Made by a program: the position numbers and the translations under genes. The notes under the pieces are model-generated. The model was not told where the DNA came from, ran no database searches, and saw only the letters and a list, made by a program, of their open reading frames with translations. From positions 1-7,680 of the forward strand of contig PNJM01000129.1 in NCBI GenBank assembly GCA_013821865.1: 7,680 bases of DNA, written 5' to 3'. Every line of letters starts with the position of its first letter. Positions within the stretch are counted from its first letter, which is position 1. Shown in pieces: positions 1 to 6,342 of the stretch. Source of the DNA: Rhodocyclaceae bacterium (GTDB lineage Bacteria; Pseudomonadota; Gammaproteobacteria; Burkholderiales; Rhodocyclaceae).

Positions 1-514
1 CGGCCGCCTCCATCGCCTCGGCCGCCAGCCGGTTGATGTCGTTGAAACCCGGTGCGCGGTGGAAGACGCGCCAGGCGTGCGGCGTGCGCGACTGCGCCGC
101 CAGGCGGCAGTTGTCGAACACGCTGAACGGCAGGAAGATGTTGGTCTTCTGGTAGCTGCGGCCGATGCCGAGGCGCGAGATGCGGTCGGAGGACAGGCCG
201 GCGATGTCGCTGCCCTCGAACACGACCTCGCCCGAAGTCGGCGGCAGGTCGCCGGAGAGCAGGTTCGTCAGCGTGGATTTGCCCGCACCGTTGGGACCGA
301 TGACGGCATGCACTTCGCCGATGTGCAGATCGAGCGACACCTTGTCCACGGCGGTGAGGCCGCCGAAGCGCTTGGTCAATTCTTTCGTGCGGAGAATCGG
401 CACGGCCCCTTCGCCGGGCCGCCCCAAGGCGGGGCCAGCCAATGACTGCGAGCGCAGCGAGCCGAAGCCACCCCCTTCCTCGGGAAGGGGGGTGGGGGGC
501 AGGTAGTCACTCAT
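1..514 (-). CDS. livG: LivG-type ABC transporter ATP-binding protein (3' end outside window)
   Basis: This is the cytoplasmic ATPase subunit of a branched-chain-amino-acid/aromatic-acid (HAAT family) ABC importer; ATP hydrolysis here drives the LivH/LivM permease pair. About 171 codons are visible and the C-terminal part, including the signature motif and Walker B, lies beyond the window. Counting from the ATG at 514, the nucleotide-binding domain starts near residue 39 (PILRTKELTKRFGGLTAVD). The Walker A motif GPNGAGKST is at residues 73-81 and the Q-loop glutamine is about residue 122 (SYQKTNIF). The ATG overlaps the livM stop (ATGAGTGA, 8 bp shared) and has GAGG at 521-524, 6 nt upstream. 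However, residues 4-37 are a Pro/Gly-rich stretch unlike any LivG N-terminus and are encoded by hairpin-rich repeat-like DNA. An alternative GTG start at 403-401, with GAAGGGG just upstream, would give a normal N-terminus. The family call is very secure; the start is not. Confidence 0.93.
   Translation of the reverse strand, partial: MSDYLPPTPLPEEGGGFGSLRSQSLAGPALGRPGEGAVPILRTKELTKRFGGLTAVDKVSLDLHIGEVHAVIGPNGAGKSTLTNLLSGDLPPTSGEVVFEGSDIAGLSSDRISRLGIGRSYQKTNIFLPFSVFDNCRLAAQSRTPHAWRVFHRAPGFNDINRLAAEAMEAA
404..500. repeat. REP-like palindromic element inside or before the livG start region
   Basis: Three inverted repeats are packed into about 95 bp. The first, at 468-495, has a 9-bp perfect stem CCCCCTTCC/GGAAGGGGG with loop TCG, extended by CCA/TGG past a single bulged G. 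The second, at 446-457, is CTGCG-AG-CGCAG. The third, at 404-436, is GGCCCC/GGGGCC enclosing CCGCC-CCAA-GGCGG. The composition (runs of C and G) differs from the coding DNA on both sides. When read as livG codons it gives a low-complexity Pro/Gly/Ser peptide with no family resemblance. Such dense hairpins are typical of dispersed bacterial palindromic repeats, but copy number cannot be judged from one window. It could instead be an ordinary livM-livG spacer with mRNA hairpins. Confidence 0.6.
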
Positions 515-1499
515 CGGCGGCCTCGGCGATCTCGGGTTTCCTGCCGACTTTCTGCAGCAGCCCGGCCAGGCCCTGCGGCAAATACAGCGCCACCAGGATG
601 ACGAAGATGCCCATGGCCAGCTGCCAGTGCCTGGCCGAGGCGCCGAACCACGACTGGTTCGACATGACTTCCTGCAGCAGCACGAAGGCGAAGGCGCCGA
701 TCACCGGCCCGTAGAGCGTGCCCATGCCGCCCAGGATGACCATCATGAGCACGGCGCCCGACTGGTGCCAGGAGAGGATCTCCGGATTCACGAAGCCGTA
801 CTGCACGGCGGCGAGATAGCCGGCCATGCCCGCCAGCGCGCCGGAGAGCGCGAAGCTCGCCAGCTGGTAGCGGAAGACCGGAAAGCCCAGCGCGCGCATG
901 CGGTGCTCGTTCATCTTGATGCCGACCAGGGCGCGGCCGAAAGTCGAGCCGAGCACGCGGCGCAGCAGCAGGAAGACTGCAGCCATGAGCAGCAGCACCA
1001 GCCAGTAGAAGTGGTCCAGCCGTTCCAGGCTGGCCACTTCGAAGCCGCCGACCTTCAACTCGGGTTTCACGTAGATGTAGATGCCGTCCGAGCCGCCGCC
1101 GAACTTGGTGTCGTGGAAGATGAAGAACAGCATCTGGGCGAAGGCCAGCGTCACCATGATGAAGAAGATGCCGCGCGTGCGCAGCACCAGCATGCCGGTG
1201 ACGAGCGCGAACAGCAGGCAGGCGCCCATCGCGGCGGGCAGCGTCCACCACAGGCTGGCCACCTCGTACTTGGGCACCATCAGCGCCAGCGCGTAGCCGG
1301 CGAGGCCGAAGTAGGCGGCATGGCCGAAGCTGACCAGTCCCGTGTAGCCGACCAGCAGGTCGAGGCTCATGGCGAAGATGGCCATGATCATGACCTTGGT
1401 GAGCAGCTGCGTATAGAAGGTGCTTTCGGCCAGCGGGAACAGCGCGAGCAGAATCGCGGCAGCGATCAGCAGGATGTTGGTGACGCGCGAGCGGTTCAT
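507..1499 (-). CDS. livM: LivM-type branched-chain/aromatic ABC transporter permease
   Basis: This 330-residue inner-membrane permease forms the translocation channel with LivH. It is strongly hydrophobic with about 8-10 predicted membrane segments. The LivM-type signature LDLLVGYTGLVSFGHAAYFG is at residues 47-66. The cytoplasmic coupling loop that contacts the ATPase is around 184-206 (STFGRALVGIKMNEHRMRALGF), and the conserved VILGGMGTLYGPVIGA is at 254-269. Length and motif order are normal for the family. The start ATG is one base after the livH stop (TGA-C-ATG) and has no clear Shine-Dalgarno sequence, so translation is probably coupled to livH. The stop overlaps the upstream ATG candidate of livG. 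The symbol marks the family only. Neighbouring benzoate-CoA ligase suggests an aromatic acid as substrate rather than leucine. Confidence 0.95.
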   Translation of the reverse strand: MNRSRVTNILLIAAAILLALFPLAESTFYTQLLTKVMIMAIFAMSLDLLVGYTGLVSFGHAAYFGLAGYALALMVPKYEVASLWWTLPAAMGACLLFALVTGMLVLRTRGIFFIMVTLAFAQMLFFIFHDTKFGGGSDGIYIYVKPELKVGGFEVASLERLDHFYWLVLLLMAAVFLLLRRVLGSTFGRALVGIKMNEHRMRALGFPVFRYQLASFALSGALAGMAGYLAAVQYGFVNPEILSWHQSGAVLMMVILGGMGTLYGPVIGAFAFVLLQEVMSNQSWFGASARHWQLAMGIFVILVALYLPQGLAGLLQKVGRKPEIAEAADE

Positions 1500-1500
1500 G

Positions 1501-2367
1501 TCACGCCCGCTTGAACAGGCCTTCGGGCCGCCACACCAGCACGATGGCCATCAGCACATAGACGATCATGCCGGCCACCTCGGGCACCAGCACCTGGCCG
1601 AAGGTCTCGGCCAGGCCGATCATCAGCGAGGCCGCCATGGCGCCCTTGACCGAGCCGATGCCGCCGATCACCACGACGACGAAGCAGATGATCAGCACCT
1701 GGCTGCCCATGTTCGGGAATACCGACGAGAGCGGCGCGTTGATCATGCCGGCGAAGGCCGCCAGCGCGATGCCGAGGGCGAACACCAGCGTGTAGATGAG
1801 CTTGATGTCGATGCCAAGCGACTGGACCATCTCGCGGTTGGAGGCGCCGGCCCGGATCATCATGCCGAGCCGCGTCTTCTGGATGAGGAAATACAGCCCG
1901 GCCGCGAGCAGCAGGCAGACGCCCGAGATGGCAAGGCGGTACACCGGGTAGGACAGGTTTTCCGTGAGCGGGATGGAGTAGCCGAGCAGCGCCGGCACCG
2001 CGACGCCGTGCACGTCGTCGCCCCAGATCACGCTGCGCAGTTCCTCGAAAACCAGGATCAGGCCGTAGGTGAGCAGCACCTGGTAGAGGTGGTCGCGCTG
2101 GTAGAGATGGCGGAACAGCAGCCGCTCCAGCCCCATGCCGAGGATCACCGTCAGCGGGATGCCGAGCAGGATCGCCGTGGTCAGGCTGCCGGTCATGCTG
2201 GAGAGCGACCAGGCAAGATAGGCGCCGACCATGTAGAAGCTGCCATGGGCCAGGTTGATGATGCCCATGATGCCGAAGATCAGCGTCAGCCCGCTGGCGA
2301 CGAGAAACAGCAGCAGGCCGTATTGCAGGCCGTTGAGCAGCTGGATGAGGATGAAGGCAAAATCCAT
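1501..2367 (-). CDS. livH: LivH-type branched-chain/aromatic ABC transporter permease
   Basis: This is the 288-residue first permease subunit of the importer, in the inner membrane. The characteristic N-terminal motif FGIMGIINLAHGSFYMVGAY is at residues 31-50. The cytoplasmic coupling helix region is QKTRLGMMIRAGASNREM at 163-180, followed by SLGID at 183-187. The C-terminal glycine-rich motif VIGGIGSVKGA is at 233-243. The protein is full length for the family, and the start at 2367 gives the normal MDFAFILIQLLNGLQYGLLL opening. There is no purine-rich Shine-Dalgarno sequence: the 10 bases before the ATG on the coding strand are ACCCTTCCCG, immediately after a terminator U-tract. The gene lies 57 bp after the solute-binding-protein stop, with that terminator in the gap, and is one base ahead of livM. 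Its transcription therefore depends on readthrough past the hairpin or on a promoter not recognised here. Confidence 0.95.
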   Translation of the reverse strand: MDFAFILIQLLNGLQYGLLLFLVASGLTLIFGIMGIINLAHGSFYMVGAYLAWSLSSMTGSLTTAILLGIPLTVILGMGLERLLFRHLYQRDHLYQVLLTYGLILVFEELRSVIWGDDVHGVAVPALLGYSIPLTENLSYPVYRLAISGVCLLLAAGLYFLIQKTRLGMMIRAGASNREMVQSLGIDIKLIYTLVFALGIALAAFAGMINAPLSSVFPNMGSQVLIICFVVVVIGGIGSVKGAMAASLMIGLAETFGQVLVPEVAGMIVYVLMAIVLVWRPEGLFKRA

Positions 2368-2377
2368 CGGGAAGGGT

Positions 2378-2409
2378 AAAAAAAACGGCGGCAGGCCTCT
2401 GCCGCCGTT
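2378..2409 (-). terminator. Intrinsic terminator between the solute-binding-protein gene and livH
   Basis: On the minus strand an 11-bp perfect stem is formed by 2409-2399 and 2394-2384 (AACGGCGGCAG / CTGCCGCCGTT) with a 4-base loop AGGC. It is followed directly by a run of T residues reading on from the stem to 2378 (A-run 2378-2385 on the plus strand). This is a textbook rho-independent terminator. It begins 15 bp after the TAG of the upstream gene and ends 10 bp before the livH ATG. It probably works as a partial terminator, so the binding protein is made in excess over the permeases, a common arrangement in ABC importer operons. Confidence 0.93.
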
Positions 2410-2424
2410 CGATTCCGGAAAAGA

Positions 2425-3633
2425 CTACGCCTTGCAGCCGCGCGCCGGATCGGCGAGCGCCTTCCAGGCCACGCCCTGCACCTTGTTCTCCTTGCCGACC
2501 ACCTTGCGCAGGTACATGTCCTGCACCGGGTTGTGCGCCTTGGAGAGGGTCCATTGTCCGCGCGGGCTGTCGATCCTGGCGGCTTCCATGGCCTTGATCA
2601 TGTCCGCTTTCTTCGAGATGTCGCCCTTCACCGCATCGAGGCCGGTGGCGAGCAGCTGGCCGGCATCGTAGCCCTGCACGGCATACACGTCGGGCTGCAG
2701 CTTGTAGGTCTTGGCGTAGGCCAGGCGGAAAGCCCTGTCCTTCTTGACATCCAGGCCATCGGCGTAATGCAGCGTGGTTTCGACGCCCTCGGCGGCGTCG
2801 CCCACGGCATCCAGCACGCCGTCGGTGAGGAAGCCCGAGCCGTAGAGCGGAATCTTGCCCTTGAGGCCGGCAGCCTGGTAGTCCTTGAGGAACTTGGCCG
2901 CGCCGCCGCCGGCGAAGAAGGCCACCACGGCGTCAGGCTTGATATTGGCGATCTCGGTGAGCAGCGCCTGGAATTCCACCTGCGGGAAAGGCGTGTAGAG
3001 CTCCTTGACCAGCTTGCCGCCCTCCTTCTCGAAGCCTTCCTTGAAGCCCTGCATCATCTGCTCGCCGGCGGCGTACTTCCAGGTGATGAAAACGGCGGTC
3101 TTGTGGCCCTTGGCCTTGAGCACCTTGCCGAGGGCGTGCGTCGTCTGCCAGTTGGAGAACGAGGTGCGGAAGATGTTGGGCGCGCACAGCGGGCCGGTCA
3201 CTTCGTCGGCGCCGGCGTTCGGATTGATCCACAGGATACCGGTCTCGCGCACGATCTTGGCCATGCCCATGGCCACGCCGGAATGCACCGTGCCGATCAG
3301 GACATCGACCTTGTCGCGCTGGATGAGCTTGTTGGTGTTCTCCGGCGCCTTGGCCGGGTTGGATTCGTCATCGACGACGAAGTACTCGATCTCCCGCCCG
3401 CCCAGCTTGCCGCCGCGTTCCTCGACCGCCAGCTTGAAGCCGTTGGTGATGGCGACGCCGAGCGGCGTGTAGGTGCCGGTGTAGGGCAGCATCAGTCCGA
3501 CGCGCAGCTTCGCCCCCTGCGCCCGGGCCAGGCCGAACGGCGCCAGCGTGCCGACGGCAGTGGCGCCGGCGATGGCGGCCGAGCCTTTCAGGAATTCGCG
3601 GCGATCGAAACCGCCTGGTATATTTTTCTTCAT
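2425..3633 (-). CDS. ABC transporter solute-binding protein (Peripla_BP_6 type) with twin-arginine leader
   Basis: This 402-residue periplasmic type-1 binding protein is the likely receptor of the LivHMG importer just downstream. The N-terminus carries a Tat-like motif DRREFLK at residues 10-16, a hydrophobic stretch, and a probable cleavage site after LARA (A38). The mature part starts AKLRVGLMLPYTGTYTPLG, the usual beginning of the branched-chain/aromatic acid receptor fold, and DDESNPAKA near 88-96 is also typical. Two cysteines, C150 and C400, could form a disulfide. The start at 3633 is fixed by AGGAGG at 3639-3644, 5 nt upstream. It has its own promoter-like sequence upstream and an intrinsic terminator downstream, which implies high separate expression. 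The ligand is not readable from sequence; benzoate or another aromatic carboxylate is inferred from the nearby benzoate-CoA ligase. Confidence 0.94.
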   Translation of the reverse strand: MKKNIPGGFDRREFLKGSAAIAGATAVGTLAPFGLARAQGAKLRVGLMLPYTGTYTPLGVAITNGFKLAVEERGGKLGGREIEYFVVDDESNPAKAPENTNKLIQRDKVDVLIGTVHSGVAMGMAKIVRETGILWINPNAGADEVTGPLCAPNIFRTSFSNWQTTHALGKVLKAKGHKTAVFITWKYAAGEQMMQGFKEGFEKEGGKLVKELYTPFPQVEFQALLTEIANIKPDAVVAFFAGGGAAKFLKDYQAAGLKGKIPLYGSGFLTDGVLDAVGDAAEGVETTLHYADGLDVKKDRAFRLAYAKTYKLQPDVYAVQGYDAGQLLATGLDAVKGDISKKADMIKAMEAARIDSPRGQWTLSKAHNPVQDMYLRKVVGKENKVQGVAWKALADPARGCKA

Positions 3634-3702
3634 GCTTTCCTCCTCAAGGGATTATGGTTACTGGGCGCTTCGCTTTTTGCTTCCGCGAACCTGCAGGTAC
3701 GA

Positions 3703-3731
3703 ATCACAGCACTTCCGCTACCCTTCGTCAA
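3703..3731 (-). promoter_or_regulatory. Sigma70-like promoter for the Tat-type solute-binding-protein gene
   Basis: On the minus strand there is a -35 box TTGACG (3731-3726, 5 of 6 to consensus), a 17-base spacer, and a -10 box TGTGAT (3708-3703, 4 of 6). It lies in the 119-bp gap before the strong ribosome-binding site of the gene starting at 3633, leaving a leader of about 60 nt. A perfect 10-bp palindrome ACCTGCAGGT (3689-3698) sits just downstream of the -10 box, near the expected transcription start, and could be an operator. No experimental support is available here. Confidence 0.55.
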
Positions 3732-3752
3732 GCCGACATGCATTGCTTCACC

Positions 3753-4883
3753 TCAATAGATCAACTGGCAATCCCTGCCAATGATGCTCATGTCGACAAA
3801 CCCCGATCCGTCGTGCTTGCTTTCGGAGAAATCGACCATGAAGCCGCCCAGGTCGAACTCGCGCATCGAATCGAGGGCGCGCACCAGCTTCTGCCGGCCA
3901 GGCGCCTTGCCGGCGCGGCGCAGCCCTTCCATCAGCACTTTCGCGGCGATGTAGCCCTCGAACTGCATGAGGGAAGGCTTGGCGCCGTTGGCGCCGAAGC
4001 GGCCGAGGTCATTCTGGTATTCCCGCACAATGCGCAGCGCGCGGTTGCGGACGTTCGGAAACACTTGCGCCACGCCGACGCCGACGGCTTTTTCAGCGGA
4101 AGCGACGCGGCAGATGGTGTCGGCATGGCCATAGGACAGGGTCGTGATCGGCGCCTGCATCGCGGCTTCGCGCGCCGCTGCGACGAACTCGCCGGCCCGC
4201 TTGGCCGGGCTGATCAGCAAAACCAGGTCGGCGTTGGCGCGGGCGATGGCCGCCATGGCCTGCGCCAGGCTCTCCGGCCCGGCCATGGCAATCGCCGCGC
4301 GCACCGCAGGGTCGAGGCCGCGCTCCTTGAGCATCTTCTCGACGGCCCCGAGCCCGGCCTTGCCGAACGGGATATCGACATAGACCACGGCAATCCGGCG
4401 CATGCCGACGGTGAGCGAATGTTCGATGATCTTGCGGTACTGGTCCAGGTCGCCGGCACGCACGTGGAAAAGCAGGGGGTTGTGCGGCTTGCGGAACGGT
4501 TCCGCCCCCGGCACCACGCCGATGACGGGCAAGCCGGTCTGGTCGAGGACGCGCTCGGCGAGCACTTTCGTCATGGCCGGAGAGCCGACCGGCATGAGCA
4601 GGGCCACCACCTCGGATCGGCCGAGCCGGCGGATGGCCGCCACGGTCTTGTCGGGGTTGTACTCATCATCCTCGGTCTGGAGGGCGATCTTCTGCCCCAG
4701 CACGCCGCCCGAGGCATTGGCCGCGGCAATGGCCAGCTTGATGCCGGAGTTGTACTCGACGCCTTCGACGCCGATCGGCCCGCTCATCGGCGCCACTTGC
4801 GCAATCACGACCTGCGCCCGCGCTGCCGTCGCCGCCAGCGCCAGCATGCCTACGCACAGCCATCCCCTTACGCTTACGCGCAT
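3753..4883 (-). CDS. Second ABC-type solute-binding protein (Peripla_BP_6 type), Sec-exported
   Basis: This 376-residue periplasmic binding protein is of the branched-chain amino acid receptor type. The N-terminus is a classical Sec signal: Arg-rich start, hydrophobic core, cleavage after ARA (A23). The mature chain begins QVVIAQVAPMSGPIGVEG and includes EDDEYNPDKTVAAIRRL at about 71-87, both typical of the family. Cysteines C258 and C372 remain in the mature part. The start at 4883 is fixed by GGAGGAGG at 4891-4898, 7 nt upstream. It is clearly different in sequence from the binding protein downstream (3633-2425), so the two are not a recent duplication. It lies directly after a sensor kinase gene, separated by 118 bp. 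It may feed the same LivHMG importer with another ligand, or present a ligand to the kinase. No lipid-anchor cysteine is visible at the cleavage site. Ligand unknown. Confidence 0.9.
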   Translation of the reverse strand: MRVSVRGWLCVGMLALAATAARAQVVIAQVAPMSGPIGVEGVEYNSGIKLAIAAANASGGVLGQKIALQTEDDEYNPDKTVAAIRRLGRSEVVALLMPVGSPAMTKVLAERVLDQTGLPVIGVVPGAEPFRKPHNPLLFHVRAGDLDQYRKIIEHSLTVGMRRIAVVYVDIPFGKAGLGAVEKMLKERGLDPAVRAAIAMAGPESLAQAMAAIARANADLVLLISPAKRAGEFVAAAREAAMQAPITTLSYGHADTICRVASAEKAVGVGVAQVFPNVRNRALRIVREYQNDLGRFGANGAKPSLMQFEGYIAAKVLMEGLRRAGKAPGRQKLVRALDSMREFDLGGFMVDFSESKHDGSGFVDMSIIGRDCQLIY

Positions 4884-5001
4884 CGCCTACCCTCCTCCGG
4901 TTTTCGACCCGCTCATGCATGTGGCGGATTCTTGTCTGGGCAGGAAGTCTAGGGGGGGCGCCGTTAAATCGAGGTCATGGAGTTGTGAAATTTTCGTCAA
5001 A
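4884..5001 (-). other. Intergenic leader between sensor kinase and second solute-binding protein
   Basis: This 118-bp gap is locally AT-richer near the kinase stop. It holds a minus-strand TTGACGAA (5000-4993), identical to the 8 bases containing the -35 box of the next binding-protein gene, but no good -10 box follows at 16-18 bp. An imperfect inverted repeat GTGA-(AA)-TTT / AAA-TCAC spans 4985-5005 across the kinase stop codon. A run of seven G (4952-4958) and an ATGCAT palindrome (4915-4920) are also present. No hairpin with a U-tract is seen, so the downstream gene may be co-transcribed with the kinase, have a weak or activator-dependent promoter, or both. Confidence 0.35.
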
Positions 5002-6342
5002 TCACGCCGCCAGCGTCAGCAGCACGCGGGTGCCGCCCTCGGCGCGCGGCTCGATGCCGATGCGCCAGCCGAGTTGCTCGCATATGCGCTTGACGATGGC
5101 CAGGCCGAGGCCGAAACCTTCTCCGCTGTGGGAATCGCCGCGGCGGAAGCGGCGGAACAGGTCGGGGATATTGCCGGGTTCGACGCCGCAGCCGGTATCG
5201 ACGATCTCCACCGTATTCGCCTGCGCCGCCAGGCGGATGCCGCCATGCTCGGTATAGCGGACCGCATTGCCGAGCAGGTTGGACAGCACCACCTGCAAGG
5301 CGTTGCGCGGGGCATTCACGACGATGCCCGGCGGGATCGCCACTTCGAGCGCCAGCCCCTTGGCCTCCGCCCGCTCGCGCACCGATTCCACGGCCTGCCC
5401 GGCGCATTCCAGCAGGTCGATCGCATCGCGCACGCCGCCATCCTGTTCCCGCGCCAGCAGCAGAAAGACATTGACGAGCCCGGAAAGCCGCGTCGCGCCC
5501 CTGGAAATGCGCTCGACCTGCTCGCGTGCCCTGGGCGAGAGGCTGGATTCGTCGATCAGCAATTCGCTGCCGGTCTGGATGGCCGTCAGCGGCGTGCGCA
5601 GTTCATGGCTGACATCGGCGGTGAATGCGCGCTCCCGCTCCAGCAGGCGGACCGTGCGCTTGTGATAGGCATCGAAGGCGGCTGCCAGTTCGGCGACTTC
5701 CCGCTCCCGGTAATGGCTTGCGAGCGCATCGTCCGCAGCAGGACCGTCCAGCCGCCTCACGCGGTAAGCCAGGTCGACGATCTGCCGCGTCAGGCGCCCC
5801 GACAGCCAGAGTCCCATCAGCACGGTGACCAGGGCGGTCAGCCCGGCGCTCACCATCAGCGCCCAGGAGAACTTGCGGCCCCGCTCCTGGTGCAGCGCCA
5901 GGGAATAGGCAATGTAGAAGTGCACGCTGCCGATTTTCCGCACCTCGACGCGATAGAGGTTGTCGTCGCTGACGACATCGTGGAAACCCGGCGGCAGCTC
6001 GCGCAGTTCCTCCGGCAGCAGGCGCCAGCCGTCGGGCTCGCGCGCGATGAAGCCGTGCACCAGCCAGCTGGCGCGGAACCATTTGCGCAGCGAAAGCGCC
6101 TCGGTATCCGGCCTGACCACGAAGTGCTGCAGCCTGCTGTAGGGCAGATCGTCCACCGTCCCGTTTCGCTCGTAGCGCTGCATCAGGTCTTCCATCTCGT
6201 CCGAGACGATCTGGTCAATCAGTTGCGCTTCCTGGTGGCGATTGAGCTGCTGGATGGCGACGGCATGGGACAGCACCAGCACCAGGCCAGCCAGGGCGAA
6301 GGTCGAGGCGAACTTGAGGCGGAGGCTATGCCGGATGGGCAT
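5002..6342 (-). CDS. Membrane sensor histidine kinase of an OmpR-class two-component system
   Basis: This inner-membrane kinase senses a periplasmic signal and phosphorylates the response regulator encoded just upstream. The open frame begins at 6372 (456 residues), but the ATG at 6342 (MPIRHSLRLKF) is preferred: it reduces overlap with the regulator from 47 to 17 nt and puts the first membrane helix at the normal place. Neither start has a strong ribosome-binding site. In 456-residue numbering, transmembrane helix 1 is about 22-40 and the periplasmic sensor region 41-167. Transmembrane helix 2 is about 169-190, followed by a HAMP linker. The HisKA phospho-acceptor is H256 in FTADVSHELRTPLTAI. 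The ATPase domain has an N-box (N365, N369), G1 DTGCG at 392-396 and G2 GFGLGLAIVKR at 419-429. All catalytic elements are intact. The sensor region has the PPGFHDVV ... VHFYIAYSLALHQERGR pattern seen in a group of proteobacterial kinases whose ligands I cannot name. Its place between benzoate-CoA ligase and aromatic-transport genes suggests an aromatic-acid or related cue. Confidence 0.93.
   Translation of the reverse strand: MPIRHSLRLKFASTFALAGLVLVLSHAVAIQQLNRHQEAQLIDQIVSDEMEDLMQRYERNGTVDDLPYSRLQHFVVRPDTEALSLRKWFRASWLVHGFIAREPDGWRLLPEELRELPPGFHDVVSDDNLYRVEVRKIGSVHFYIAYSLALHQERGRKFSWALMVSAGLTALVTVLMGLWLSGRLTRQIVDLAYRVRRLDGPAADDALASHYREREVAELAAAFDAYHKRTVRLLERERAFTADVSHELRTPLTAIQTGSELLIDESSLSPRAREQVERISRGATRLSGLVNVFLLLAREQDGGVRDAIDLLECAGQAVESVRERAEAKGLALEVAIPPGIVVNAPRNALQVVLSNLLGNAVRYTEHGGIRLAAQANTVEIVDTGCGVEPGNIPDLFRRFRRGDSHSGEGFGLGLAIVKRICEQLGWRIGIEPRAEGGTRVLLTLAA

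Noticed and set aside
1420..2379. Plus-strand open frame of 319 codons rich in His, Asp and Gln
   Set aside because: It is a shadow opposite livH and the start of livM; the composition is what membrane-protein codons give when read from the other strand.
2533..4952. Plus-strand open frames of about 400 codons (2533-3759 and 3654-4952)
   Set aside because: They are antisense shadows of the two binding-protein genes, rich in His/Glu/Gly/Ala, and they run straight through the promoter and start regions of the real genes.
4952..4958. Run of seven G as a possible phase-variation tract
   Set aside because: It is short, lies in non-coding DNA, and is not placed between recognisable promoter boxes or at a start codon.
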